A stretch of 64,000 bases of DNA from Hymenopus coronatus (GCA_030762935.1 CM060883.1:30870501-30934500); one strand, 5' to 3'; positions 10,494 to 21,802 are shown, numbered from the stretch's first letter. The notes: a model not told the origin generated them from the sequence alone. Numbers and translations are program-made.

Positions 10494-11366
10494 TTTCTTT
10501 CTCTATACGTGCTATGTACATAGTGTATAGAGAAGGTATTGTAATGCCCCCAAAATTAGTTACCGAGATTTCACCGGAAATATATGTTTTGAGACCTGCT
10601 GAATCCAAAAAAAACAAAAAAAAAAACAGTATTTTTAGAAAAATGTCCGCATGTGTGTCTGTCTGTGTGTGTCTATGGGCAGCATAACTCAAAAACGAAA
10701 AGTCCGTTAAAAATCAAACTTGGTATTTAGGTTTGTTATCTTCCAAGGATGCGACAGGAAGATTTTCAAGAAAATCCGCCCACTCCCAACTACCCTTTAC
10801 ATGGAACTTTTTTCGAAAACTATGATTTTCTAAAAATTGGTCCTACGCTTTTGATTAAAATATCGTATATTAAAGATATTTAGCTGACAAATAAAATGTA
10901 TATCTTGAATTTTCTGTGAATAGCCTCTGAGGACTACTTTATTCTGGATGAATTTTGCATAACTAGTAAACCATAAGAGATGGACAGAAACTTAACACAC
11001 AAAAAATAAAGAGTATGTTAATACACACAATTTATGTTATATGGTACTTTTTTTAGTGGAGTTGATCATTTTTTTAGATATTCGTTGTTTTTGGTTTGAA
11101 CTTTGAAAAACTCTCATACAGGAATTTGCCAACTCGTGTTCGTACAAACAAACGAACTTCAGTCTCATAGCAACCAGCTTTTGACTTTCACTTTAACCTA
11201 TGGTACTCGCTTATTTCGCTTCTACTTACAATAAAGCAAGAAATAAGACTATTTCTGCTAATTTTTCTCGATTAGCATGAAATAAATAAAAGAATATGCT
11301 TATTAATAATAATTTGTTACAGAGATATAGAGAAAGTCATGTGAATGGAACACATCAGATTTTTTT
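10494..11366 (-). mobile_element. HER copy 10, near full length
   Basis: Palindrome at 10499-10535 (CTCTATACGTGCTATGTACA), all internal blocks in order, and end GAACACATCAGATTTTTTTT at about 11366. Confidence 0.85.
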
Positions 11367-12189
11367 TCCTCCTCATGCAAAAAGAGCGGATTGTCAGGAG
11401 CAGTTATAAGAATACGCTTTTTAAGAATATGTATAAGTTTGTTGAAGAATCGGTAGAGAAAGTCATCCGATGTAGCACAGACTTTTGAACTGGTAAGACA
11501 TTTTCAGAACGAACAGCCATGCAAATGTAAACTGTAATTTCGTTTCCGTCCCATTCTTTAGTTCCCGTTTCTCCTCGATACATTTGCTTTTGATTAGATT
11601 CCAAGTCTGCAAGAGCAGTAGGCGACTGCCCGGAAGGGGGCAACGCGGACCCCTGGGGGAGCGGGAGGTGGAACCAGTTCTAGGCCAAGGTCCGTCAGAA
11701 AGTTAACATCGTGGTATTGAAAAGTTGAGAAACCGACCTACAGACGGACGCCGGCTCTCGTTTGTGCATTCTGATCCCTTCCCTCATATGTTTCTCAATA
11801 GGATTTACAATGGCGAAACCTTTTCAGCAATACTCATCCACCATTAGTGACAGCTGAGCTTACCTCAGCAAGGTCAGGTAGATGAAATAACTTAAAGGAG
11901 TACTATATCCTGTTTAGCAAATTGTCTGAGCTTTTATGCACCATTCCAAATGTATATATTGTATGTATGTATTCTCTGCAATGGGGTACTGCCGGTGGAG
12001 AATTAAATATATAAAATTCACTTACAATAATAATCTTACAATTGATAACAGTAATATAAATTAATAATGGTAATACAACCAACGCGCCATCTGTATAGAT
12101 AGATAGTATGAGGGTGATCCAGAAAGCAAAAAAAGTTTTGGCATAACTAAATAACAACGAAAGTTATAAACACAAAACTTTATTTACAA
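11367..12189. other. unique spacer
   Basis: Contains a GC-rich patch at 11635-11770 with no recognisable coding or RNA feature. Confidence 0.35.
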
Positions 12190-12550
12190 AGTAACGGTTT
12201 CGTAATCGGCTTACCCTTCCGGTATTTGTAAGACTGACACTTCCCTAGGACTTACAAGCTAATGCTCAGGGGTCAGAAGCCTGTCAAGGAACCAACGGCT
12301 CGAAACCTCAGAATGGAGAACCTACTACGATGGGTCGGCCCGCAGCCAGTGGATATGAAATGTAGGTGAAATTGATGATAGGAAAGGTGATTATGAAGCA
12401 ATTGGTGGATTGAGCGGCGGGGGAAATCGGAGAACTTGGAAAAAAAAAAACTTGCCCAGGCACCGCTTCATCCACCACAAATCCCAAATCCGGGGATCGA
12501 AACCCGGGTCGCCTAGATGGAAGGCGAGCGGTCTAACCACTCAACCACCT
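12190..12550 (-). mobile_element. SINE-C copy 1 (tRNA-derived, long body)
   Basis: The minus-strand head AGGTGGTTGAGTGGTTAGAC and B box GGGTTTCGATCC are followed by CCCGGATTTGGGATTTGTGG and a body with GGCCGACCCATCGTAGTAGG. Flanks TACAAAGTAAC and TATAAAGTTAC look like a decayed target duplication. The related copy is at 59368-59720. Confidence 0.75.
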
Positions 12551-12567
12551 TATAAAGTTACAGTACC

Positions 12568-13395
12568 TTTTACTTTCTCTTGCCCCATATGTACAATGCA
12601 CATAGGGATAGAGAAGTATTGCATTCCACCCAAAAATTCGAAGTCGAGATTTCACCGGAAATACATGTTTTAGGACCCCCTTAATAAAAAAAAAAAGCAC
12701 TTCCAGAAAAAGGTCCGTGTGTGTGTCCGTGTGTCTGTTAACATGATAACTCAAAAACGAAAAGTCGGTAAAATACCAAACTTGGTATTTAAGTTCAGTA
12801 TCTTCTAGGGATGCGACACGAAGATTTTGAGAAAAATCCCCCACCCCAAACTACCATTTCATGGAACTTTTTTCGAACATTTTGATTTTCTTAAAAATGG
12901 CTCTAATGATTTTGATTAAAACATCGTATAGGTATTAAAGACCTGACAAATAAAATGTATATCTTGAATTTTCTGGGAATAGCTTCTAAAGACATGTTTA
13001 TTCTGGATGAATTTTGCTTAATTTGGCATAACTAATAAACCGTAAGAGATAAGACAAAACCTTACTATACAAAAAATGTAGGCCTTGTTAATAAAATACA
13101 CAATTTATGTCATATACATTTCTCAGACGGGAGTGTCCGTTTTTCTTTTGTTCTACTCCTGGCCAAAAAAAGAAGCGATTTGTAATGACAATCGCATAAC
13201 GACAGCTTTTAAAACATTTGACTTTCGATTTAGCCTAGTGTGTCCCCTTATTTTCTTCCTACTTATAAGGAACTAAGTAATAAGAACATTGTGCTCAATA
13301 CCTCGATTAACAAGGTGCAGAAAGAAGAATAATCTTATGTAAGAAGTTTGTAAAACGGCTAGAGAAAGTCATGTGAGTGTAACACATCAGTTTTT
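12568..13395 (-). mobile_element. HER copy 11, type-B 5' part
   Basis: The hairpin end is the CCCATATGTACAATG variant. The hairpin-side two thirds match ordinary HER. The rest (GACGGGAGTGTCCGTTTTTC, GACAATCGCATAACGACAGC) is the divergent type-B version also seen at 38717-39430, 40216-41076 and 61746-62653. It ends GTAACACATCAG. Confidence 0.85.
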
Positions 13396-13679
13396 TTTTT
13401 CATCGTAATCACTGTTACTATCAAGGTATAGTTTTGTGCAAAACATGATTTCCCTCAAACGGGACCGCTCTCCTCTACCACTGGGCAGTAACCATTAGCA
13501 AAAAGGAAGACAATCTCTACTAGGGGCGAGAGGCAACGCAGTAAAATCTGTTTCCTGGAGACAGTGCTTGTAAGTCGAGAAACACGCCTCAGTTAAGGGA
13601 CGTAAGTGAAAACTTAGCAACCTCAAGGGTTGGTTTCCAATCGCAAAGCCCCTAACTGCAAACTTTAAACTCAGTCCGG
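13396..13679. other. unique spacer
   Basis: No feature recognised. Confidence 0.35.
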
Positions 13680-13905
13680 TATGGAAGAAGAGTGGGGCAG
13701 GGCTACCATATTTTGAAAAATACTGTATTTATTGTCACGAGGTACGAGTGTTTCAATGCCTGTGTTATACTCTTCCACCGTTAAAGATCTGAGCCAAGAT
13801 GTTGAGGTTTTCACCAGTTGCGAAATATTTTCCACCCATTCATTTATGGTGACAAAAGTGAAATACCGGTTTTTCTGAATTCTTTTATCAACATCTGTTT
13901 TCAAT
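13680..13905 (-). pseudogene. mariner-like transposase C-terminus, fragment
   Basis: A minus-strand frame carries SWLRSLTVEEYNTGIETLVP followed by RDNKY. From memory of the family, this resembles the end of mariner transposases (a Trp-Leu helix, then a Y..GI..LVPR.DK motif). The catalytic core is absent and the frame ends in unrelated sequence. A second copy of the LVPRDNKY stretch lies in the opposite orientation at 14470-14508. Confidence 0.45.
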
Positions 13906-14429
13906 TCCTTCAGAACGATTAATGAACTTCTGTTCTTTGTCGGGCCACTGGTTCTTTCTTGATTACTCGTAAATTATGCACCATTTCCTCACAGAACACT
14001 CGTTCATCGCATTATCACTGTTCAGAGCGTTGGTTACTCTGAGTAGAAACAAGGTTGGCAAGCCTGATAGTCTAGAAAAAGTGAATACGAGTTAAGGCAT
14101 TATAGCGGGCTGCTAGACACATTGAGTTACTTTTGTTGTTCTAAATTTTAATGGATATTGTATCGTGTTAAAGGCTGCACTTGTAAGTATAAACAAGATT
14201 GAATTACAGAACTTATATGTGTAATCATCCAAGAAGCTAAACTGTGCAAGTAATAAAGTGCAGTGAAATGAAATTCAGTGTAAATGCTTTATCTAGCAAC
14301 GTTTGTTATTAATGCTTATACAGTCCATTTTAGGTGTGTTTTGTCATAAATAAATACACAATCACAATACATTTGCGTTATTTGCCTATAAAATTCGGTT
14401 GGCCGAACATTTTGTGACTTCAAAAAACG
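13906..14429. other. spacer between two mariner-end fragments
   Basis: AACGATTA and TTCTTTGTCGG recur at about 13914-13948 and 14429-14445. Nothing else recognised. Confidence 0.3.
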
Positions 14430-14530
14430 ATTAGTTCTTTGTCGGTAGAAAAGCTTAACATCGACATTGAAAAACTGGTACCACGTGACAATAAATATCT
14501 TGACAGAATGAAGATTGCGTTGATAAATGG
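14430..14530 (+). pseudogene. mariner-like transposase C-terminus, second fragment
   Basis: In the plus strand GACATTGAAAAACTGGTACC then ACGTGACAATAAATA reads DIEKLVPRDNKY. It is nearly identical to the minus-strand fragment at 13720-13780, so the two form an inverted pair. Too short to be sure of family. Confidence 0.35.
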
Positions 14531-14914
14531 AGTAAGATACTGTAACTTTGTATATAACGTTTTATATTGATATCTTTCATTATTATTTAGTTATGCCAAA
14601 TCGTCTGTTACTTTCTGTATATATACATGGTTTTTGAAATACCTAACTACTTATTAATCAATAAAGCTATACTTATCTATGGCAATTACCAGCGTATTAT
14701 TCAGAAAAGAAAGATTCCCTGCATGAGGTATTGCTATTTAGACAAAGCATAATATGTATGCAAAATATTTGTAGTAAATAAAATTACAAAGTAATAACAT
14801 AATAGAATTTATAATAATATGAAAGAAAGAGAAAAGGTGCAGCAAAGGTAAATAAAAAGAGGAAAAAAACTTCTTATAGACTACAATAATTACAAATATA
14901 TTAATTTAAAGATA
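14531..14914. other. AT-rich spacer
   Basis: No feature recognised. Confidence 0.4.
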
Positions 14915-15122
14915 TGGTTAAAGGTAAGAACTGAAGCTTTCCATAATATCACGCGAACCAATCAGATGTTAGCTTCATTCCAGCTCATAAATACCAGTCT
15001 CCGCAAGCTCAATCCATCAGTTCACCCTGAAGACGAGGAAGATGCACTTCTTCGAAACGTTGGTATCAAGCCAAGTTTTTACCTGGTTAGAAGCCCGAGA
15101 AGATTTTGAATTAATGGTTAAA
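14915..15122 (+). mobile_element. Penelope-like terminal repeat fragment (PLE copy 1)
   Basis: Starts TAAGAACTGAAGCTTTCC, as does the piece at 49728, and ends AGAAGCCCGAGAAGATTTTG. It contains CCAAT at 14958, a TATA-like CATAAATA at 14986, and CTGAAGA..CGAAACGTTGG. Terminal repeats of Penelope-like elements are known to carry promoter and hammerhead-type motifs, and this fits. No reverse transcriptase or GIY-YIG endonuclease is present. Confidence 0.45.
15027..15064 (+). ncRNA. hammerhead-like core in PLE copy 1
   Basis: CTGAAGA (CUGANGA box) is followed by CGAGGAAG-ATGCA-CTTCTTCG, a perfect 8-bp stem allowing one G-U, then AAACGTTGGTA. With a 7-bp stem the second box reads GAAAC and leaves one extra C after CUGAAGA. 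AC/GT can form a two-pair stem III before a UA cleavage dinucleotide. Stem I is not convincing, so activity is doubtful. Confidence 0.3.
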
Positions 15123-15533
15123 GGTGATTGTGAAGTATGGATAGTGATCCTTTAAGTGCAGACAGAGTGACTTTATATATGAAGTCCTTCCTCAGTTCGA
15201 ACTTCTTACAGAACAGCCTCAACATTAATACTTACAGGACAGTTTTTAGATCATTAATTGCTTCAAAATATTTAATTTAATTAATTATCTAACATTTATT
15301 CTCATTAAATTATTTCTAAACTCTTTAAGGTCAGAGGTCAGCTCTGAAAGGCTGCTACAGGCATTCCATTCCGTTCTTCAATGTTCCTATTAACAAAAGA
15401 AAAATGTCCTACGTGGGTCTTGTACCTTCTGCTTTTAATTTTATACAAATGATAGTTTCGTCCATAGTATGCCAGGTTTTATAAACCATCTCTAACTCCA
15501 CCCAAGCATATTCTAACAATATATATACACACA
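15123..15533. other. unique spacer
   Basis: No feature recognised before the Helitron 3' end. Confidence 0.4.
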
Positions 15534-15697
15534 CTAGCTGATCCGGCGAACTTTCTTCCGCCTTAGAAGCAATAAATGAGCAGATTTTGGATTTTATTAA
15601 GTTCAATTTTTTATTAGGATAATAAATATAAATACAAAAAATCAAGTATTTTAATGATTATTTATTGGCCTGTATTTTGCTGCATGGGTTGCACTCT

Positions 15698-16085
15698 TCA
15701 GTGAAGCATCTTGTGATAGACGACATTTCTTGTTTTATTATCAGACGCAAGAACAAATAACGCAGATGGTCTTCCGACCCGTGAACATGCCATATATAAT
15801 TGACCATGGGAAAAACATGGATTTTCTAGATTCAGACCACAAATTTTCAAGGATTGGCCTTGTGATTTGTTAATGGTCATGGCGAATGCAAGACGGATCG
15901 GAAATTGAAGTCGTTTAAACTCAACGGCAAATCGGTTGGGATCATCGGGATCCTCGGAATGAGAACTTCCTCACCTTCGAATTTTCCTTTGAGTATCGTC
16001 GCGTAAATCACATTGTTCATCAATTTACTTACCACTAACGCCTTCCGTTGCACAGTTTTGGTTGGTTTAGTTTCGAAGCATGATT
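15698..16085 (-). pseudogene. Helitron helicase C-terminus, frameshifted
   Basis: The protein is the Pif1-like helicase domain of the Helitron Rep/helicase, which unwinds DNA during rolling-circle transposition. The upstream frame gives RKALVVSKLMNNVIYATILK and EEVLIPRIPMIPTDLP. A one-base deletion then shifts to the frame FKRLQFPIRLAFAM, TINKSQGQSLK, PCFSHGQLYMACSRVG and KTRNVVYHKML, ending at a stop near 15698. The INKSQGQ and SRV motifs are helicase signatures. Everything upstream of the LVVSKLMNN segment is deleted, so it is not functional. Confidence 0.85.
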
Positions 16086-16192
16086 ACTATGGAGCCAACC
16101 TTTAGTCATAAATTGTGCGGTGGTAAGCCAGGTACGTCCAAGGAGTTTAAAAATTTAATTGTTTAAAAGTTGCTCTTCACGTGCAATTTCAT

Positions 16193-16447
16193 TCACAATG
16201 TTTCGAATCCTAGTTGCTTTGTGTGGAAAGATTCGATTGTCTTGGTCGCGGCATTGTTAATGATAATATCGGCACAATAAGCTAATAGAAACTCGAAACA
16301 AACACCATAGTCAACAATGCGTTTAGCTGTCTGTTGCGTTTTGTTATACCACATTTTTATGACATGTCCCACGGAAACGGGATAAAAAAAAAGTATCCTA
16401 TATCCGTCTCCTGATTCTAAGCTACCTCCCCTACGATTTTCAGGCAA
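16193..16447 (-). other. unassigned open stretch inside the deleted Helitron
   Basis: An 84-codon minus-strand frame (PENRRGGSLESGDGYR...) with no Rep or helicase motif. It is probably non-coding 5' sequence of the element. Confidence 0.25.
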
Positions 16448-16509
16448 ATTGGTTCAACCGTTCTTGAGTTATAAATAGTGTAACTAACACGACTTTATAT
16501 ACCTAAAAG

Positions 16510-17042
16510 CTCGTTACTTTCTCTAGCACATATACACAATGACATAGCAGATAGAGAAGGTTTTGTATTCCACTCAAAGATGCAATATCGAGATTTCACC
16601 GGAAACACATGTTTTGAGACACCTTGAATCCAAAAAACAAAAGCATATTTATAAAAATGATCGTGTGCGTTACTGTCTGTGTGTCTGTGGGCAGCATAGC
16701 TCAAAAATAAAAAGTTCATTAGTAACCAAAATTGGTATTTAAATTCAGTATCTTCCAAGAATCCGAAAAAAGCTTTTCAACTACCTAAACATGGAACATA
16801 TTTCGAAAATTTTCATTTTTTATGAAAAACGAAATGGATATCCTGAATTTTCTGATTTTTTTTGTCTAACTGTTAAATCGTAAGAGAAAGACTATAGCTT
16901 ACTGTACAAAAATGTAGATCTCTTTAAAATACACAATTTATGTCATATACTTTTTTCTCTCTTTTTTCTGTTTGTTTGTTTTGTTTTTGTTTATTTAAAC
17001 GTTTCCGAGATATACTTTGTTTTTGTTTCAAATTTACTTAAA

Positions 17043-17111
<69 letters not shown>

Positions 17112-17357
17112 TGCTAGCTTTGCTAAGAGAACGAAATTTCAATTGCTTCTCATATCGACCGTATTTTAAAAGATTTGCCTGTCGCTTTAGCCTAATATAT
17201 CCCCTTATTTCTCTCCTACTTAAAAAGGAAGCAAGTAATAGACAATTTTGTTACTATTTATCTAGATTAGCAGGAAGTAGATAAAAGAACAATCATTAAT
17301 ACGAATAGTTTGTTTGTAGAACAGCTACAGAAAGTCGTTGCAATGGAACATATTAGA
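16510..17357 (-). mobile_element. HER copy 12
   Basis: Hairpin end at GTTACTTTCTCTAGCACATA, far end GGAACATATTAGACTTTTTT. It carries a long CT run in its sense-5' third and is directly followed by copy 13. Confidence 0.8.
17046..17108 (+). repeat. (CT)n microsatellite
   Basis: About 63 bp of uninterrupted CT, not at the usual HER GT position. Confidence 0.95.
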
Positions 17358-17501
17358 CTTTTTTACTTTCTCCATACGCACTATGTACATAGTGTATAGA
17401 GAAAGTATTGCACTCCACCAAAAATTCGATACCGAGATTTCACCGGAAATATGTTTTAGGGTCCCCAATATCCAAAAAAAGCATTTTCACAAAAAGGTCC
17501 A

Positions 17502-17532
<31 letters not shown>

Positions 17533-18252
17533 GTCCGTGTGTCTGTGAATACGATAACTCAAAAACGAAAAGTCGGTAAAATACCAAACTTGGTATTTAA
17601 GTTTAGTATCTTCCAGGGATGCGACACGATGATTTTGAGAAAAATCCCCCCACCCCCAACTACCCTTTACATGGAACTTTTTTCGAAAATTTTTATTTTC
17701 TCAAAAATGGCTAACGATTTTGATTAAAATTTCGGATATTAAACATATTTACCTGACAAATGAAATTTATATCTTGAATTTTCTGGGAATAGCCTCTGAA
17801 GAGTAGTTTATTCTGGATGAATTTTACTAAATTTTGAATAACTGCTAAACCGTAAGAGATGGACAAAAACTTACTACACAAAAAATGTAGAGCACCTTAA
17901 AACACACAATTTATGTTATATGCATTTTTTTCGTGCAGTTCGTCGTCTTTCAGGCATTCCTTATTTTTGGTTTCTGCTATGAAAAACGTATACTTTTCTC
18001 ATACTGGAACTTGTCAACTCTTATCCATATAAACAAAGGAACTTCATTGACATAGCAACCAGCTTTTGACTATCACTTTAACCTACGGTTGTCCGTTATT
18101 TCGCTTCCACTTACAAGGATGCGAGTAATAAGACTATTTCTGCTAATTTTTTTCTGATTAGCATAAAGTAAATAGAAGTATAAGCTTTTTAAGAATTATT
18201 TGTTGCAGGGATATGGAGAATGTCATGTGAATGGTACACGTCAGATTTTTTC
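17358..18252 (-). mobile_element. HER copy 13, near full length
   Basis: Begins TTTTACTTTCTCCATACGCACTATG immediately after copy 12 and ends GTACACGTCAGATTTTTT. It includes a (GT)14-type run at about 17499-17526. Confidence 0.85.
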
Positions 18253-18736
18253 AATAATACACTAGTGCACTAATGAGTTCACCACAGAAACTGTTAATGA
18301 TTATGGCCTCAGCTTATAGAATGTTGCCCTCAGGGCACTCATGTATCTTATCCTTACCTTGATAACTAATTCTATCTACTGCTCTTATTAAAGCCTTGAA
18401 AGAACTGTCGAGGAAAAGTTAGGGGCAGATTCTGTAATGGATAAACCACCATCTTTTATGACAGGTTCTTTCCATATTACTGGATAATAAAATTGGAAAA
18501 TAATTGGAATGCTTAACTCGATACTTTCGAGCAATATGTTGGCTAAAACAAATATATATAAATTATAAATCAATATATTAGTGAGTATCTGACGCTTTAT
18601 TTGTGGAAACTTGCACAATACATAGACTGCAGGAAGCAAAACTGAAAGCTGTTGAACTAGACATCTTTAGATCAGCTAGGAAGCCAAGGAAAGAGAAAGT
18701 AAAGAATGTAGAAATATAGGCTTAATAAGGTTAGAA
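18253..18736. other. unique spacer with possible minus-strand exon
   Basis: Only the candidate at 18388-18542 stands out. Confidence 0.3.
18388..18542 (-). CDS. candidate terminal exon, product unknown
   Basis: On the minus strand TATATATATTTGTTTTAG (a good 3' splice site) precedes a frame of about 50 codons. It includes SIPIIFQFYYPVIWKEPVIK and ends LSRL at a TAA. The same frame is open further upstream through AT-rich sequence. No domain recognised and no clean AATAAA downstream. Confidence 0.15.
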
Positions 18737-19405
18737 AAATCTTATGTGATCCTTCACATGGCTTTCTCTACCTGTTCTGCAAACAAACCACTCTTACAAA
18801 AGATTATTCTTTTATCTACCTCCTGCTAATCGAGTCTTATCACTTAGTTCTTTCTAACTAGAAGGGAAATAAGGAAATACACTAGGCTAAAGCGATAGTC
18901 AAATCTTTTAAAAACATCGGTATGGAGCAATAATTGAAATCCGGTTCGCTTTGCATGGGCAGCAGTAAAACAGATTCAGATGAAACAAAACCTAACTTAC
19001 CGTTTGAGAAAATGTACATAGTTTAAAATTGAAACCAATAACAAGAGATATGTTGAAAACGGTCAACCCTACATAAAATGTATATGACATAATTGTGATT
19101 TTAACGGCATATACATTTTTGTGTAGTAATTTTTGTCTATCTGTTACGGTTTACCAATTATACAAGTCAACCAGAATGAAAATTGCCTCAGAGACTATTC
19201 CCTCAGAATTCAAGATATAGGAACATTTTATTTGGCATTTTGGTACATTTTATTCATAATACATCATTTCAGTCAAAATCGTTAGAGCCATTTCTGAAAA
19301 AATAAAACTTTTCTTGAAAATCTGTGTATTGCATCCTTGAAAGATGGTGAATTTTAATAGTTTCGTATTTAACTGGCTTTTCGTTTTCGAGTAATCGTGT
19401 TAACA
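18737..19405 (+). mobile_element. HER copy 14, 3' part lost
   Basis: Starts CTTATGTGATCCTTCACATGGCTTTCTCTACC and runs to TTTTCGAGTAATCGTGTTAACAG, where SINE-B copy 1 begins. The hairpin end is missing. Confidence 0.75.
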
Positions 19406-19626
19406 GAGGCTGGGGCCGCGCCTCTCATCTAGATGGTCCGGCTTCGATCCCAAGCGACCGCATGTGAGATTTGTGGTGGACAAAGCGGCGCCGGGACTGG
19501 TTTTCTCCGGTTTCCCCCGCTATCGCATTCCACCGGTGCTTCATCTTCATTCATGTATCATCAGTGTCACCGCCTGCGGTGCCATAAGTAATTAAAGCGG
19601 GCGTTAAATACTACCCAAAAAAAGGA
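19406..19626 (+). mobile_element. SINE-B copy 1, damaged head
   Basis: GGCTTCGATCCCAAGCGACC is the B-box part. The A-box half is largely deleted (GGGGCCGCGCCTCTCATC). The body (CACCGGTGCTTCATCTTCATTC, GTGTCACCGCCTGCGGTGCC) matches the other SINE-B copies. The tail is A-rich. Confidence 0.8.
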
Positions 19627-20366
19627 ATAGATGGTAGTGTATTAAACTCAAAAATTCGATACCGGGATTTCACCGGAAATACATATTTTGGGACCTGAGT
19701 ACAGAAAAAGTGTTTTTAGAAAAATGCCCGTGTGTGTATCTATCTGTCTGTCTGTGTGTGTCTGGACAACATAACTGAAAACTAATGATTCGTTAAATAC
19801 CAAACTTGATATTTAAGTTTAGTATCTACCATGAAGATTTACAAAACAAAAACAAAAAAGAATCCCCCATCCCCAACTACACTTTACATGGAAACAATTT
19901 TCGAAAATTTTGATTTTCTCAAAAATGGCTCTAACGATTTATGTTTAGTATGTTTACATGACAATTCTGAATTTTTAATAACTAGTAAACCGCAAGAGAT
20001 AGACAAAACTTGCGCATAAAATGTAGATCTCGTTAAACTACACAATTTATGCCATTTGCATTATTTTCGTGGAGTTGGCCATTTTCAAGGGATTCCTTAT
20101 TATAGGTTTCAGTTTTAAACCTTTTTCTTAGCCACGTAAAGAAACGTGGTTCAATCTCAAGCAACCACATTTTAAAATATTTGCCTGTCGGTTTAGCCTA
20201 GTGTATTCCCTTATTTCGCTTCTACTTGTAAGGAACTAAGTAATAGAATCATTTCTGCTAATGTCTAACTCGATTAGCATGAAGCAGATGGGAGAAGAAG
20301 CGTGTTAACAATAATTTGTTACAGAGATGTAGAGAAAATCGTGTGAATAGAACACATCAGATTTGT
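19627..20366 (-). mobile_element. HER copy 15, hairpin end lost
   Basis: Begins within the AAACTCAAAAATTCGATACC block after the SINE tail and ends GAACACATCAGATTTG. It belongs to the type with GGCCATTTTCAAGGGATTCC. Confidence 0.8.
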
Positions 20367-20512
20367 TTTTACTTTCTCCATACGCACTATGTACATAGTG
20401 TATAGAGAAATTATTGCACTCCACCAAAAAATTAGATAGCGAGATTTCACCGGAAATATATGTTTTAGGGTCCCCAATATCCAAAAAAAAGCATTTTCAC
20501 AAAAAGGTCCGT

Positions 20513-20554
<42 letters not shown>

Positions 20555-21266
20555 GTGTGTCTGTGAACACGATAACTCAAAAACGAAAAGACGGTAAAAT
20601 ACCAAACTTGGTATTTAAGTTTAGTATCTTCCAGGGATGCGACACGAAGATTTTGAGAAAAATCCCCCCACCCCAACTACCCTTTACATGGAACTTTTTT
20701 CGAAAATTTTGATTTTCTCAAAAATGGCTCTAACGATTTTGATTACAATTTCGTATATTAAACATTTTTACCTGACAAATAAAATTTATATCTTGAATTT
20801 TCTGGGAATAGCCTGTGAAGAGTAGTTTATTCTGAATGAATTTTACTAAATTTTGAATAACTGCTAAACCGTAAGAGATGGACAAAAACTTACTACACAA
20901 AAAATGTAGAGCACATTAAAACACACAATTTATGTTACATACATTTTTTTCGTGGAGTTCGTCGTTTTTGTGACATTCCTTATTTTTGGTTTCTGCTATG
21001 AAAAACTTATACATTTCTCATACAGGAACTTGTCAACTCCTATCCATATAGACAAAGGAACTTCATTGACATAGTAACCAGCTTTTGACTATCACTTTAA
21101 CCTACAGTTGTCCCTTATTTCACTCCTACTTACAAGGAAGCTAGTAGTTAGACTATTTCTGTTATTTTTTTCTGATTAGCAGAAAGTAAATAAAAGTATA
21201 AGCTTTTTAAGAATAATTTGTTGCAGGGATATGGAGAAAGTCATGTGAATGGTACACATCAGATAT
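20367..21266 (-). mobile_element. HER copy 16, full length
   Basis: Starts TTTTTACTTTCTCCATACGC right after copy 15 and ends GTACACATCAGATATTTT. Very similar to copy 13, including a long GT run, suggesting relatively recent common origin. Confidence 0.9.
20519..20550 (+). repeat. (GT)n microsatellite in HER copy 16
   Basis: GT run at the standard HER position. Confidence 0.9.
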
Positions 21267-21529
21267 TTTAACAGGAGACCCTCTAATGTGCATTTCCAGT
21301 GAAATGTTGGTGAAATATAGTATCTCTTCTACCTGTAAGTACGAACTATCGAGTGTTTATAACTATACTTTCGCTATTTGAGCTAGTATAGAGGGAAAGC
21401 TATTTACCGTATGAATACCAAACTTTACAGGAATGATGTTCAGACTATGCGCTGCAGGATTTGCGTTGTTATTAGTGTTAGTGTCATGGCTTGCCGTTAA
21501 GCGTCGATACTGATACGGAGACTTAGGCA
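21267..21529. other. spacer
   Basis: ACAGGAGACCCTCTAATGTG resembles part of the HER block near the hairpin but is too short to assign. Confidence 0.3.
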
Positions 21530-21792
21530 GGCCGCGCCGTGGCGGAGTGGTTAGACCACTCGCCTCTCACCTAGATGGCCCGGGTTTGATCCCAAGCGAC
21601 CGCTGTGAGATTTGTGGCGGACAAAGCGGCGCTGGGGCGGGCTTTCTCCAGGTTGTCCGGTTTCCCCCGCCATCGCATTCCACCGGTGCTCCATATTCAT
21701 TCATGTATCGTCAGTGTCACCGCCTGCGGTGTCATAAGTAGTTAAAGCGGGCGTTAAACACTATAAAAAAATGTATAAAAAAAAAAAAAAAG
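21530..21792 (+). mobile_element. SINE-B copy 2, complete
   Basis: Head GCCGCGCCGTGGCGGAGTGG (A box), GGGTTTGATCCCAAGCG (B box), body CGGTTTCCCCCGCCATCGCA and CACCGCCTGCGGTGTC, then an A-rich tail to 21792. This is the best copy of the family here. Confidence 0.85.
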
Positions 21793-21802
21793 GGAGACGT
21801 AG

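Larger units (their letters stand above)
15534..16498 (-). mobile_element. Helitron, internally deleted, with 3' CTAG end
   Basis: The minus strand ends ..TTCGCCGGATCAGCTAG at 15534 followed by T, the canonical Helitron CTRR|T terminus. The 5' side near 16498 begins AAGTCGTGTTAGTTACAC then TATAACTCAAGAACGG, a sequence I associate with insect Helitron 5' ends. At under 1 kb it lacks the Rep domain and most of the helicase, and keeps only the helicase C-terminus. Confidence 0.7.
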
